Positions 22,728 through 34,601 of a stretch of 34,601 nt of DNA are shown here, piece by piece. Each line of letters opens with the position of its first letter. The stretch's first letter is position 1. The translations under genes were made by a program, and so were the position numbers. The stretch is from contig CAKKTI010000202.1 in NCBI GenBank assembly GCA_920105805.1, positions 2,420-37,020 of the forward strand. The letters run 5' to 3'. Source of the DNA: Condylostoma magnum. Lineage: Eukaryota; Ciliophora; Heterotrichea; Heterotrichida; Condylostomatidae. Under the pieces are notes generated by a model that worked only from the letters and a program-made list of their open reading frames with translations, did no database searches and was not told the origin of the DNA.

Positions 22728-23378
22728 ATGCTCATCTTTTATTTAAACTTCATAGCAGGCTAATTTACCTTTCCAGAATGCCCTACAACCTACTGTAGAA
22801 ACATGCAGGAGCCGATTTGCTCTGAGATTACCTTTGGAATTGCTTGATTAAACGAGAGAGGATGTGGTATAAGATCCTGCTACCTCAGTGATGTCAAAAG
22901 AAACTACGAGGAGTTGTCTTAGAATTTTCCGATGGAAAGATCACGAACAGTGAACTGTGAGTACCATGAGCTATCTACATTACCTTAAAGGGATGGTGAT
23001 TACGAATGTCTGATAAGAGATGAGAATGACAATCTAGCGTAAGGAAGTCATCCTAAGTAATGTGCAAGTGAAGATGATTGTTTAATGTTGAATGGGGAGA
23101 AAACAGAGTGTGAATGTGGACTTGATGGACAGAAGTATTGCTAGCCTAGAAGAGGAGCTAATATATACTAGGATTTTTGAAATAGGTGCAATAGGGGAAA
23201 TGGGTAAATGACTATAAAAGAAAGTGAAGTGTGGGACTTTTTCATAGATAATTTTATCATACTATATACAGCCCCGTTTTGCTCTGATAGTTTATTCATA
23301 GAAATGAACTTAATGACTGAGAATGTAATAGAATCGGCTAGAAATGTCAGTTTATTTTTAGTTATTTTATTGTTTTAG
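22728..23378 (+). CDS. Secreted/GPI-type Cys-rich protein (216 aa)
   Basis: ATG 22728 starts a short signal peptide (MLIFYLNFIAG) followed by an extracellular domain with about 15 Cys (PECPTTYC, RGCGIRSCYLSDV, CASEDDCLMLNGEKTECECG). The last piece, ending CGLDGQKYCQP, resembles Cys-rich modules seen in ciliate surface proteins. The C-terminus is a hydrophobic tail (NVSLFLVILLF) right before TAG TAA TAA (23376-23384), fitting a GPI-anchor signal or tail helix. Two TGA codons read as Trp (GIA-W-LNE and DF-W-NRC). The first TGA after the triple stop (23427) would add 17 polar residues after the hydrophobic tail and spoil the anchor, so TAG is preferred. Ligand or role unknown. Confidence 0.78.
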
Positions 23379-23433
23379 TAATAAAATGAAGTTTATTATA
23401 ATGCTAGCTTTGCTTTGCTAGGGAGCTGAATAT

Positions 23434-23772
23434 ATGTCGGGGATTTTTCATAGATAAGATGTAAATAATTTTACGTAAAGACAGTTATGACACCCTAGGC
23501 TTTATTAGGTGTATGATAAAAATAAGTAGTTGATTGAAATTAGAGAACAGGATACCTTTTATGATACTTCTATAAGCTTTATGGAAACTGATAGTACTGT
23601 TTTTAAAAATTGTAGGTGTAAATTTACACAAGTTTAGTAGTAAGAAATGAAGTAGTAAAACGAGATTTAAATTGAGCATTTCAGTTAGCCAATGCCTTAT
23701 TATCCAATGTATCCCTATCCTCCTTTTCCTTACCCTTTAGAATATCTGAACCCTTATAGATAATATCATTGA
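23434..23772 (+). CDS. Small protein with Pro/Tyr-rich tail (112 aa)
   Basis: ATG 23434 (MSGIFHRQDVNNFTQRQL) to TGA 23770-23772; a TAA three codons earlier could also serve. One TGA inside reads as Trp (RQL-W-HPRLYQVYD). The first 80 residues look globular (KNKQLIEIREQDTFYDT), then a Gln/Glu-rich helix, then a proline/tyrosine tail (PMPYYPMYPYPPFPYPLEY) of the kind that binds SH3/WW-type modules or forms condensates. It follows the Cys-rich gene after 55 bases. Its end faces the end of the giant minus-strand gene (TAG at 23815), about 40 bases away. No family recognised. Confidence 0.7.
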
Positions 23773-23814
23773 GTGTATTTTAGTTATTAATACTTATTAT
23801 TGTTACAATTAAAA

Positions 23815-26800
23815 CTACGAAAATATTTTAACTATCTCTGATTCCATCCTAGAAACGTATAACTCCTATAAATTCTTAGGGAATTCGTTTTACTCTTCAT
23901 ATGAAGTAATCATCTGCCTCATTTAACCTTGGGAATTAAATTCTTTAAATCTTGTTATAGAGTCATAAGCAACATTATACACATCTGGCCAAAATTTTAA
24001 GTACCTTATAATCAACTTTGGATTGCTAACAGCAATCTATTATAAGCTGATTTTGATATATTCCTTTAGCCATAAACTTACATACGATAAATTCATTAGA
24101 ACAATAATACTAAATAAAATAAGTTTTGTTATTTCTTCTATATCCTAAGTCATATAAAACAATCCACAGTAAATAGTAACTATTGAAGTAAAAATAGACT
24201 TAAACTCTAAGGAATTCAATTAAGCAGTTTACATGGGCTAATATTTTACTTGTAAGAATAGGAAAACTACTAAAACTAAGAATATCACCAAAGCTTATAT
24301 GGGTATAGATATTGTATTTAAAAATACTGAGAAAAAAGCAATTAAAACTTTTCTATACATGATTACAAATTCTCAGTAATACAAGGAAGGTTTAAGTCCA
24401 TTGTAGATAAATCCGAATTTCATTCTTTACTAATAGGTGTTAAGTTAATTTCTTTTATTAATAACTTATAAAAGATAGAAAAATAGCATAGGAACTCCTA
24501 TTCCCCATACAATTAGTCCTGGAATTGCAAAAGCAGTAGCGTAGAAATAATGATCATCTTATCAACATTCTATATCTAAATTATTTCTAAGTCAAATTGA
24601 ATTATCCTCGTATCTATAACAATTTAAACTTGAGAAATAAACTTCTATTATATTTGTATGTATTAGGAAAAAGACTACTACAATAGTCATTACAAATTAT
24701 CTTCTTAAATAGCTTCAAGACTGGTTTCAAAGTGATACAAAGGATCATAGCATCAATAACACTACAAAAATGAATATAGGACATAGAACAAATATAACTA
24801 AATTTGCAAATACTACTTCAGTGTCTAACTCTTTTATAATGCAATCAATCGAGAATGCTTATTTAGTTGCTTAGCTATAATAGCTTAATACAGAAAATAA
24901 CTCTAATAATTAATGAGGCCAATTTAAATTAAAAGAGGCTGTCAAAGTAGAAAGTTGCAAATAGTTCAAAATAATCTTAATATATACTGATTTCAGATCA
25001 TTTTATTTCCTTGATGTTTGAATTGTTTAATACACAGTAATAATTATCAAAATGATAAGCGCAACTCCAAACAAGGACAGTTTTATAACAGATACTTAAA
25101 AGTCTAAGCATTCCTCACATTCATCCTATCTAATTCTATAATAGTTTTACTCACATGATTAGCAAATATTACCTTTATATCCTTCATTACATTTTCCAGT
25201 CATTGAAGTGTAGTTATAATGTCCAATACAAGCCTCATAAGTAAAACACTTTTAGATATGAGTACTGTGGTCATCTTTTCTTCAATATCCTTTTAACGGA
25301 TAAATAGTATTACCTCCTTTACACTCAGCATTATCCAAGCACTGCCTGCAATTACTTCCACCTTTTTCTAAGCTGAATAAATTAACTCCACATTGTACAC
25401 ATGCTCCCTATTATAAAATCTCACCTATCTTACAATCTCTTAAGTATACTTTTGCCTTTAGTTCTTTAATTTATGCATCTATAAGCCAGTATTCTTCAAT
25501 ATTGGTAAAGGCATCCGTTAAAAACTATAATTCCACGTAAGAATCTGGCATATTTGTAATTTAATACTAATCAAAAGTAAATATGCCAGCTTTTGCTATA
25601 CTAGTAGAAGCCTAAACTTTTGCTTCTTTAGAACTAAGAACTAATTTTGACTTATTATCTTGAATTACCAATTAATCATAGAAATCTAGCAGCTCAACAA
25701 CAATCTATTTATTGAAAGCTTGTCCACTAGGAATCTTTTAGTTCTCTAGTTCTTCTTTATTATTAAGTTTTAATTTTGTGGCATATGATGCAGAATCTTA
25801 GCCATAACCTTATAAAGATGTATTGTTTTTAAAGATATTATCTTTTTGTTGAATTTATCGTTTATCTCAATATACAGCTCCTCCGTTGTATATAGCTGTA
25901 TTATAACTAAAGGTACAATTAGTAATTAGAGTTTATTATATATCGTTAGATGAGCCTACTGAGCCTCCATTTAAACCTTAATTTGATTAGAATGTTGTGT
26001 TTCTTATTATTGCTTATGTATCTATGATTTGCACAGAGCCACTGGATATGTATGACAAATTATTAAGGAAAAAACTGTCTTCAATTAAAATGCCTCAACA
26101 ATTATATAAGTAAATATAACTACTATTTGATATTACTGATTATTTTATGTTAATTATTTTATTAAATTATGCATAAATAGTGCCGAGCTAAGGGGATTAT
26201 AAGTTCTTAATATTATTTATAGTTGAATTATCTATTAAGATATCAGATCTTTATCAAAATCCAAAATATCCGTTAGAATTGTTAAAAGTTGATTCTTTGA
26301 TTGATAAATCTAACATGTTTCCATATATCAAATTTCCAATGCCTAGCGTATCTAATACCTGCACATTTTAAAAATCAAATGTTGAATTTACAGCATTAAA
26401 AAGTCCATTCTACTATTAAACGAAAATAGCATTATCTAAAAATTACGTATTTCTTAATGTTACACGTGATTTATCAGCTAAGAATAACGAATTTTAGCAT
26501 AATCCTCTTTAGAATATAGATGAATCATCGATTATATTTGCCTCAAGAAATCCATTTATATAGCATCCATCAATTCCTTCCTAATCTTAGAATACATTTG
26601 AGTTAGAGTATAATTAGGCTTATTACAAAGCTATACCAGCTCCTTATCTTTTACCCTCTTCTACATGATCTCCTATTATATTTTTGCTAAAAACGTTATT
26701 TTGTAGTACTAAATTTCAAGTAGAAACGGCAAAAATAACAAAATTCCCTTAATTTTACGTGAATAATGAATTTTTTACAGTACTTTAAAAATCTGATGAT

Positions 26801-29634
26801 ATCTAGAAGAAATTTAAAGCAGATCCCGTTTGAGACCGATTATTTATAAATGAGCTATTATCCACTATTATTTTTGAGTTATTTTGAATCAGTATTAATC
26901 CAATGTCTCCATAGGATATGTTATCTTTAAATTCAACTTATTCTAATTCTAAAGTTCCATATCCACTTACAAGCATTCCTGAATTACTTACTAGTCCAAT
27001 ACAGCTTTTTATTTTAGATTCATTGAATTTTGCATATGAAGTACTGGTACTACTATAAATAGGAAATCTATCTGCTGTTATTAACTCAAATCATGAGCTA
27101 TTATCATGGAATATACTTAGTTAATTAGATATTATGCTACCTTGTATATTGTAAAATGTGCAATGACTTGATTATACTACAGTTTCCTAATTAGTGCTTT
27201 AAATATTTATAAGTTAATTAGTGTAAATTTCATTAGCATCTATCCGATTTAAAGTTAGACAATATTTGTTGTTTTAGTTTGCTGAACAGTTCACATTGAT
27301 AATCTGTATTTTGTTATCTTAATTGCCTAATTTGTAAGCTTTTAAATCGTTAATTTCAATATAACCAATTAATTATTCAATATTTACTACTATCATATGC
27401 CCTTTTAATTAATCTAGATTTTAATCCTGTATATTTAAGTTATTTATACTAGAATTTTCTGTTTAAATTTCTTTGATGTTTATTAGCCTTGTATTGTCTT
27501 AAAATGAGCATTTATTAATTTCTATATTATCTATTTGAATTTAGATCCCTTAACTTTCAGAACTGGCCTGAATTACTTGAATAAATTTGGAGTTAGCACT
27601 AAATTAAGATTCCTTAACATTTAATGAGTTAATTTTAAGTATTGAATCTTATTGCTGCATTACAACTACTAAGAATTGACTAAGATTCGCATTATTCAGT
27701 TACAAATTGTTAATTTCCAATAAAGCTGCTTCAATATATAATAGTTACAACTAAAGGCTGTTAGCCTGATTAAAATAACAGTCTGAAATTTCAACCCTTG
27801 CATATTATCCAGTTATTATTCCTATCTGCATTGGCTGCTTTAAATTTAAGTCTTTTAGTAAAATTCCACATTTATAAAGGCAATTTATCTTAAACCAATT
27901 TTAAAAAATGGTATAAGAATCTACATTTGTTATTTAGGTAGAAAAGTTGTTTTCTTCATTATTTACAATAGTTGCATTCAAAAAGTTAGTAAAATTAACT
28001 TGATTGCCTTCCAGTTCTAACTTATTTACTACTAGACTATCAGCATTTGTCAGCTGTATCACACTATTCGATGCTTGGATTTCATTACTGCAATTATCAA
28101 ACTTTAATGCGAATTTCTCAGTAATATAATTCTACTGTTGCATGTATTTAGGATAACATTCTCAATTATTATCTGTGTAGTTTATTTAAGTATTGCTGAT
28201 TAACAAATCCTTTACATTATCTATGAAGACTAATCTGTAATTAGAGTTGTCTTATGAGTTTATGATTATATTAGTGAATTTCAACTGATTGACTTATAGG
28301 CTTATTTCTATGTTCTGATTACCAAATATCTAAATAAGCTATTATCCTTGGCTTATGTATACTTTCTCAAATTAAAGTGTAAGGAAATCAATATTTGTTT
28401 TATAGATTTGTTACGATGTAGTTATATCTATTATTTATCCTCCACTTTATCCATAAATATTTCTAAAGTTTAAATTGCTTAATTCGATATTTCCTTAGTT
28501 GTTACTTTACATATTAAAACTTAATAATGCACCTTTACCAAGTATACACCCATCAATACTAAGATTATTTAGTTATATACTATCAAATTGGTTAAAAATC
28601 ATAAAGTGGTTTCCATTAGTATGCAAAATAGCATCTTTCTACACGTTGTTTAAAATGTTGTTAGCTTGTATTTACTCTATAACAATATGAGAAGAGTTTT
28701 AAATACTTATAAATCCTGAGGTTGTATACGGCTGTTTTGTAAATTCCAAGTCATAAGAAAAGAACTCTAGTACTAAATTTGACAACTTTACATTCATTTC
28801 AGCAGTTTAATCAAATTCCTGGTAAATTTATATCAATTAATTACCCTGGAACTATGTGATATACCTAAAATGCGAGTTGATTATTTCAATGTCCTTTTTG
28901 ATTAAATTTACTCTAAATAATGCCTTTAGGTTCATTCTAACTTCCTCTATTATGCAATTATTGATAGTTAAGCCTGAATGAAGCTGAAACACAACCCATT
29001 ATTTGGCTATATTCTACTTTTATACTAGATTGTAAACATCACTTTAGCTATACTCATAACCATCAAGCATTGTTTCTTATGAATTCTTAAACTCACACTT
29101 TTTGGATTGATGATTACACTTTGAAATTCCCATATCAAAAATATTTGGATCAAATCTTCTCCATCATTACTAATTATCTTAGAAATCATAAAAATATTGC
29201 TTACCTGAAATTATTAGATCTTGAAGTATTACATTTTTTGCATTTATTTTCCTTGAAGTTGGACTCTCCTCAAATGATCCATAGAGCATAATAGTTGCCT
29301 TGTTTTCTTTATTATTTTCACATCCTAAATTTGTGTCATTTGAGCAGAATCAAGTTGTAAGCAAGACTTCTGATTCATCAATACCGCTTAAATCCAATGC
29401 ACAGTCATTAGTAGAAAAGCTATGAAGAGGATGAGGGCTGAGGTTACTGTATTGTATATGGATAACTGCTTGAGGGTTTTAATTATTTGCATAATTTTGT
29501 AGTAAATCCTATTAAACTTATCGAAATAAGTCGCATAAATCTACAAAATAGGTATTTTAATCAAGATCTTCATTGTTAAATACTAGATAGAAGTCCAGAG
29601 ATTCAACTAAGAATATTAGAAGGTAGACTAACAT
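23815..29634 (-). CDS. Giant surface protein: beta-helix, Cys-rich module, multi-TM C-terminus (1,939 aa)
   Basis: ATG 29634 (signal peptide MLVYLLIFLVESLDFYL) to TAG 23817-23815; the length is an exact multiple of three and needs no intron. Residues about 150-1400 are repeated Asn/Ile/Ser-rich beta strands typical of a right-handed beta-helix (pectin-lyase-like), with GLNGGSVGSSN and NGGAVY turns. About 1430-1515 is a Cys-rich module with the ciliate pattern GYWRKDDHSTH, EACIG, CNEGYKGNICQSCE. After about 1520 come at least seven hydrophobic helices, with the family signature FIYNGLKPSLYYWEFVIMYRK near 1738. This architecture recurs in large ciliate families of unknown function, probably surface adhesins or receptors. 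Several Trp are TGA. TAG, TAA and TAA cluster at the end, and no TGA follows for over 100 bases. Confidence 0.85.
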
Positions 29635-30918
<1,284 letters not shown>

Positions 30919-31043
30919 GTTTATGTAATTGAATTCTTATATTTAAATAGCTGTATAGTTTCTGGTTTAATTAACTTTCTGTATTGATAACCATATACTG
31001 TTTTACACTTCCTTATTTACCCATTTGACATTTTAATATAAAT

Positions 31044-31412
31044 ATGCAAGACAACAATTCTCCTGACGTGATTAAGGTAAACAGCTAGAGATCGCATGGA
31101 TTCTTTGTTTATCTATCTAAGGAAGCGCTAAAAAATCAGGAGATGATCGAGATTTAAGGTCTTGGTGCTGCGTCTTCAACAGCAGTAAGAACAGCAGAGG
31201 TTTTGACTAGCTTAGGATTTGTAAGACTGGAGAAGTTTGAGACGTCAAGTATCAGCGATACTACAGATGGCCCTAAGAAAATTAAAGTTATGCTAAAGCT
31301 AAAAAAGACAGAAGAATTTAATAAACTTTACGACGAATATGAAGCTAGTAGAAATAAGGAAACCGAGAGTTAGGTAGATTATTAGTATTTTAAAAGAGGA
31401 AAAGGGTTCTGA
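31044..31412 (+). CDS. Alba-domain nucleic-acid-binding protein (122 aa)
   Basis: ATG 31044 (MQDNNSPDVIKVNSQRSHG) to TGA 31410-31412. An Alba fold spans about residues 8-100: strand VIKVNSQRSHGFFVYLSKEA, the family's core MIEIQGLGAASSTAVRTAEV, LTSLGFVRLEKFE, then KIKVMLKLKKTEEF. Alba proteins bind DNA or RNA; in protists they are often translational regulators or RNase P/MRP subunits. The tail ends in KRGKGF, a short RG-type basic tail. An earlier TAG (31371-31373) would shorten it to 109 residues, and I cannot exclude it. It follows ARF in the same direction after about 125 bases. No TGA lies inside. Confidence 0.85.
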
Positions 31413-31537
31413 TGCTTTAAATGGAGTTGATTAACCGGGAATGTCAAAATTGATGGGAAATAAAGCCATTTATGGGATTTATATGTAATTCAGGATTAAA
31501 GGGTGTAAATAAGGCAAATAATTATATTATGTATATC

Positions 31538-32029
31538 TCAAAATCCGTAATCATAATCATCTATATTTGAATCTCTAATAAGACTTTGTACTTCTCCGTT
31601 AAACTGCTAATTGAATTAGCCTATAGACTCAGCAAGGCTAATAGATTACTCAGAGGGCTATTGCTATAGATTAAAACTCCTATTTCTCGAATGCCCTTTT
31701 ACATTTTTCTGTTTACTACCAGGGGACGAATTTCCTATAAAAGCTCGAATTCCTTATAACTTTTAACTTAACTGCTTATTCTCTAGCTTCAAGGACTAAT
31801 TTTTCCTCTTTTATTCGAGTATTTTTTCATCCAAATTGCTTAGTTTTGAAATCGCTGATAATTTCTTATAGTTAAATTGCTAAGATTCCTCCTTCAACTG
31901 TTATGCATATTGAATAATTACTTAAATTTGGTTTGCATACTTTTCAATTTCTTCTGGTTTTACTAAATCATCCGACTCTTAAAGCAATTTAGTCTGATTT
32001 AAGCTTTATGAAACCTTTTACCGTGACAT
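31538..32029 (-). CDS. Small coiled-coil, Ser/Gln-rich protein (163 aa)
   Basis: ATG 32029 (MSRQKVSQSLNQTKLLQES) to TGA 31540-31538. Residues 20-95 are helical and coiled-coil-like (EEIEKYANQIQVIIQYAQQL; LDEKILEQKRKNQSL). They are followed by a Ser/Asn/Gln-rich part (GNSSPGSKQKNVKGHSRNRS) and an acidic end (RDSNIDDYDYGF). It is not in the frame of the EF-hand gene upstream, so it is a separate gene; about 100-140 bases separate them. The end is convergent with the Alba gene. No family recognised. Confidence 0.72.
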
Positions 32030-32169
32030 TTAAATTATTTATTTTGTAAAGGAAAACGTGTAAGATGACTTGATGAATGAGTTGTTTTGTATCTCTAGGC
32101 TTATCGTATTGCAGAAGCTATTTTTAGTCGTTATTCTTCAACTGTGTTTGTTTACTGCTTGTATGTGAT

Positions 32170-32997
32170 TTAACGATGAGTTTGGGATGTAGTTCTCCGT
32201 GGCTTTAAATTATCCTGTTTTAAAGCCAGGAACTCCGGGTAAGTAATATAAGGAGTGTTGTTTCTTACTAATGATTCAAAAATTTACTGAAGGCCAAACT
32301 GATTCACTTCAACTTGCTGCATTCCTTATAGAAAATCTCTTTTATAAACTCTTCCATCTTGATCTGTATCAAAGGTGTTAAAAGCTCTGTTAAGAGTAAT
32401 GAAGTGGTTTTATACAGCATCAGCTACTTGTTCTTTGGTAACTAATTAATTCTAATCCTTCTAATGCATTTGTTTGAAGTTGTATAGAAAGTTTTTTATG
32501 CTTTGGTAGTTAACAACTCCGTTTTATTAGCATATTTTGGTTAATTCTTCAGCTAGTTCAGGGTTCATTCCTACTATGCGACCTAATAGAAGTCTTTGGA
32601 ATTCAACAAGGCCTAATAGCTAATTCTTATAAGCATATTTATACACTTGTTTTACTTATTAAATGCTATCAAATCCTAGCTTAATAAATTTCAGTATTCT
32701 GATTAAAAATTACAACCCCATATGCTAGTACAAATCATCCCCGGCCTATTTGCTCCTTAGGCTAATAAGTCTTCATTTTTTAGACTTAGGATTGTACTTT
32801 AGCCTGTCAATACACTTTTAGTAGTTGACGTTTTTGCATTTATATAAAGCATTGTAAGATTTATCCTCTAATGTGAACTAAAGCTCTGTGATTGTGTTTA
32901 AAAAGTCATAAGCTCGTATTCTTCCCTTATTTTCATGATCAATCTGCTGAAAACTCTCTAATAGGGATCTTTTTATACAGTCCATGTTTGCTTGCAT
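32170..32997 (-). CDS. EF-hand protein (about 275 aa)
   Basis: ATG 32997 (MQANMDCIKRSLLESFQQI) to TAA 32172-32170, with further in-frame TAA at 32154 and 32133. A first, degenerate EF-hand is visible near residues 19-32 (IDHENKGRIRAYDF). A canonical one lies at about 205-217 (DTDQDGRVYKRDF) with Asp 1, 3 and 5 and Gly 6, so it should bind Ca2+. The middle has helix-loop-helix-like stretches (FQRLLLGRIVGMNPELAEEL) that may be degenerate EF-hands, giving a calcyphosin-like layout. One TGA reads as Trp (SKK-W-RLI). The exact end is uncertain, since several TAA are candidates and no TGA is in frame nearby. Role inferred: Ca2+ sensing. Confidence 0.8.
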
Positions 32998-33026
32998 ATT
33001 TAATCGTTAGTTTTATATATAACTAG

Positions 33027-33896
33027 ATGTCTTATTCAAATAGACGTAGTAAAAGTGGACTAGAATGCTTAGAAGTCAGTACTGAGGAATCAATAAGTAA
33101 TTATCTTTCTAATATTTCTATAAGAACGAATAGTAACGAGTTACCATCAACTTTATGTGAAAGCTTATTAGATGAAATAACATAACAGTACTAAAAATCT
33201 TATCAAACTTTAGAAAAACAGAAAGAAGAAAGTAAAAAGGCCAAAAGTTCCCTAGAAAGGTAATAATTACATAGAGTTGAATACGAGAGATAAGCTTTAT
33301 TGAGAGAAAACAAGTTTTTAAAACGGGAGTATGATGCTTTATAGGAGAAAATCAATAAAATTAGATAGTAGCCTAATGATTAATCATCAGAAATGCCATC
33401 AGTTATTGAGATTCCTAGTGTAAATAATGAATCTCTTATAAGTATTAGTCAAAGAGAATGTTAAACGGATAATTTTTGGGATCTTCAAAATTCAAAAATC
33501 TTGAATTAGTTTGGAACAGCTACCACAGAATCAAGTTTAGTAAGAACTACTCCCGAAATACCAAGCCCCTCAGAGAATAACTCTCCTTCTGTAAATGAAA
33601 TCATACAATGCAATGGAATTCCTAATGAGTAGCTATTTGTTTAATTACCTTTAGATTTCAAAATCATGCTGATTTAAAGATTTATGGAGTTAGTAAAGGA
33701 TGATTATGAAAAAAATAACGTAAAATTGGATGATCTAAATACACAATTTTAAGGGTAGGTTATACATAATAAGTATGATAGGATTAATACACAGCCTTGC
33801 AAAAGAGTTTCTAGTACATCACGAAAAATGAGCGTTATCAAAGGCATTTTCGACGAGGCGTATATATCCTACTCTTTAGCAGGAATACATTTTTAA
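33027..33896 (+). CDS. Coiled-coil, Ser-rich protein (289 aa)
   Basis: ATG 33027 (MSYSNRRSKSGLECLEVST) to TAA 33894-33896. A Ser/Asn-rich N-terminus is followed by a coiled coil at about residues 50-115 (YQTLEKQKEESKKAKSSLE; LRENKFLKREYDALQEK), then a Ser/Pro-rich linker (RTTPEIPSPSENNSPSVNE) and a helical C-terminal part (MLIQRFMELVKDDYEKNN). No TGA is in frame until about 34175. A TAA stop is needed because the next gene's ATG follows 13 bases later in another frame. Divergent from the EF-hand gene with about 30 bases between ATGs. Function unknown. Confidence 0.78.
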
Positions 33897-33909
33897 ATAT
33901 AGTAAAAAA

Positions 33910-34601
33910 ATGATATCTCTAGAATCCCTTCGAAAAAACTCAACTAGTTTTGCAGTAGCATCAATACCGCCAAAAGTGCACAACAGAGGACTACTCTAAA
34001 TAAAACGACTAGATGGAAAATCAGAATACGAAAAATAAGTGACTATGATTTAGGTAGAAGATGTTGGAATTCCAGGAAAACCTTTAAACTCTGGAATTAT
34101 CAACGACTCAAATTACCTAAGACTTTATTTTTTAAAAACTAGACAATTTTTAGAACAAATGCCAAGGACTGACTAATAAAGACCTCCTTTGATCTAGTTT
34201 AATCCTGTAAAATCTGTCAAAAGCAATATTTAAAAGAACTATTAGGCAAAATAACAGGTTCAAGCAAATTCTCTCAATCTGTGTTATAGAATACACAAAA
34301 CGGATGGACTAGTAATTCGTTCTACTTTAGATTAACAAGGATTTAGCTAAACAGACTCTCATGATTGGAATATTATGTGGATTAGCAACAGTGGAAAACC
34401 TTATCAGTACGACGGGTTGAACTAATACCAGAGAATAAACCACTTCTGTAATATTTGGGAAATAACAAGGAAAGATCGTATGTGCAACTCGCTTGTAAGA
34501 ATGCAAGAAAGATTTGGAATTGCTGAATTTGACTTCTTCCCGGAGACTTATGTACTTCCTGATGAGTACAGTGAATTTCACAGTGTATTTCATAGAGATC
34601 C
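33910..34601 (+). CDS. Tubulin tyrosine ligase-like (TTLL) enzyme, N-terminal part
   Basis: ATG 33910 (MISLESLRKNSTSFAVASI), open to the window edge (230 residues seen). After about 120 variable basic residues come TTLL-family landmarks: DWNIMWISNSGKPYQYDGLN, the hallmark QRINHFCNIWEITRKDRM, and FDFFPETYVLPDEYSEF. These form the N-terminal lobe that precedes the ATP-grasp core, which lies outside the window. TTLL enzymes add Glu or Gly chains (or Tyr) to tubulin tails, mainly in cilia. Which modification this one makes cannot be judged from this part. Several Gln are TAA or TAG; no TGA is seen in the visible part. Confidence 0.88.

Noticed and set aside
34327-34593. Minus-strand open frame at the right edge
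   Set aside because: It is the antisense of the TTLL coding sequence, which has clear family motifs on the plus strand.

Overview
The window reads as macronuclear-type DNA of a ciliate. It is AT-rich, gene-dense and almost free of introns, and nearly every gene is broken by TAA and TAG codons that must be read as glutamine. The clearest case is the ARF GTPase at 30367-30918, whose catalytic Gln71 (WDVGGQ) is a TAA codon. TGA is also read inside genes, as tryptophan: it fills the conserved Trp after the filter of a K+ channel and the conserved Trp of an ODR4-like protein. Yet ARF, two chromatin-like paralogues and others end at TGA, while ODR4, the ankyrin protein, the channel, a giant surface protein and others can only end sensibly at TAA or TAG. 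All three stop codons therefore seem to be sense codons inside genes and terminators at their ends. That is the code known from the heterotrich Condylostoma. Karyorelicts (Loxodes and relatives) share the sense meanings but end genes only at UGA, which fits less well here. A Condylostoma-like heterotrich is my best guess; no rRNA or other species marker is present.

I count 25 protein genes, two of them cut by the window edges. No tRNA, rRNA, transposon, virus-like element or CRISPR was seen. Left part (1-9286): a coiled-coil gene running off the left edge; a convergent pair of coiled-coil genes whose TAA stops lie about 21 bases apart; an ankyrin-repeat protein; a multi-pass membrane protein with very short introns; and a Q/N-rich protein ending in a CxxC knuckle. 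Middle (9342-21490), all on the minus strand: a voltage/cyclic-nucleotide-type K+ channel, a coiled-coil protein, a tiny intron-bearing gene, a PIP kinase, two tandem paralogues (one with a minisatellite), an unknown protein, a large acidic protein and an ODR4-type tail-anchored protein.

Right part (21629-34601): a coiled-coil protein, a secreted Cys-rich protein, a small Pro/Tyr-rich protein, a 1,939-residue beta-helix/Cys-rich/multi-TM surface protein (minus), ARF, an Alba-domain protein, two small minus-strand genes (one EF-hand), a coiled-coil gene and the start of a tubulin tyrosine ligase-like (TTLL) enzyme. Spacers are often 10-150 bases, so UTRs and promoters must be very short.

There is no operon-like functional module. 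The themes are typical ciliate ones: membrane signalling (K+ channel, PIP kinase, ARF, EF-hand), cilia and cytoskeleton (TTLL, coiled coils) and surface proteins. The points of note are the triple reassignment with all three codons also used as stops, introns of about 17 nt, and extreme compaction.
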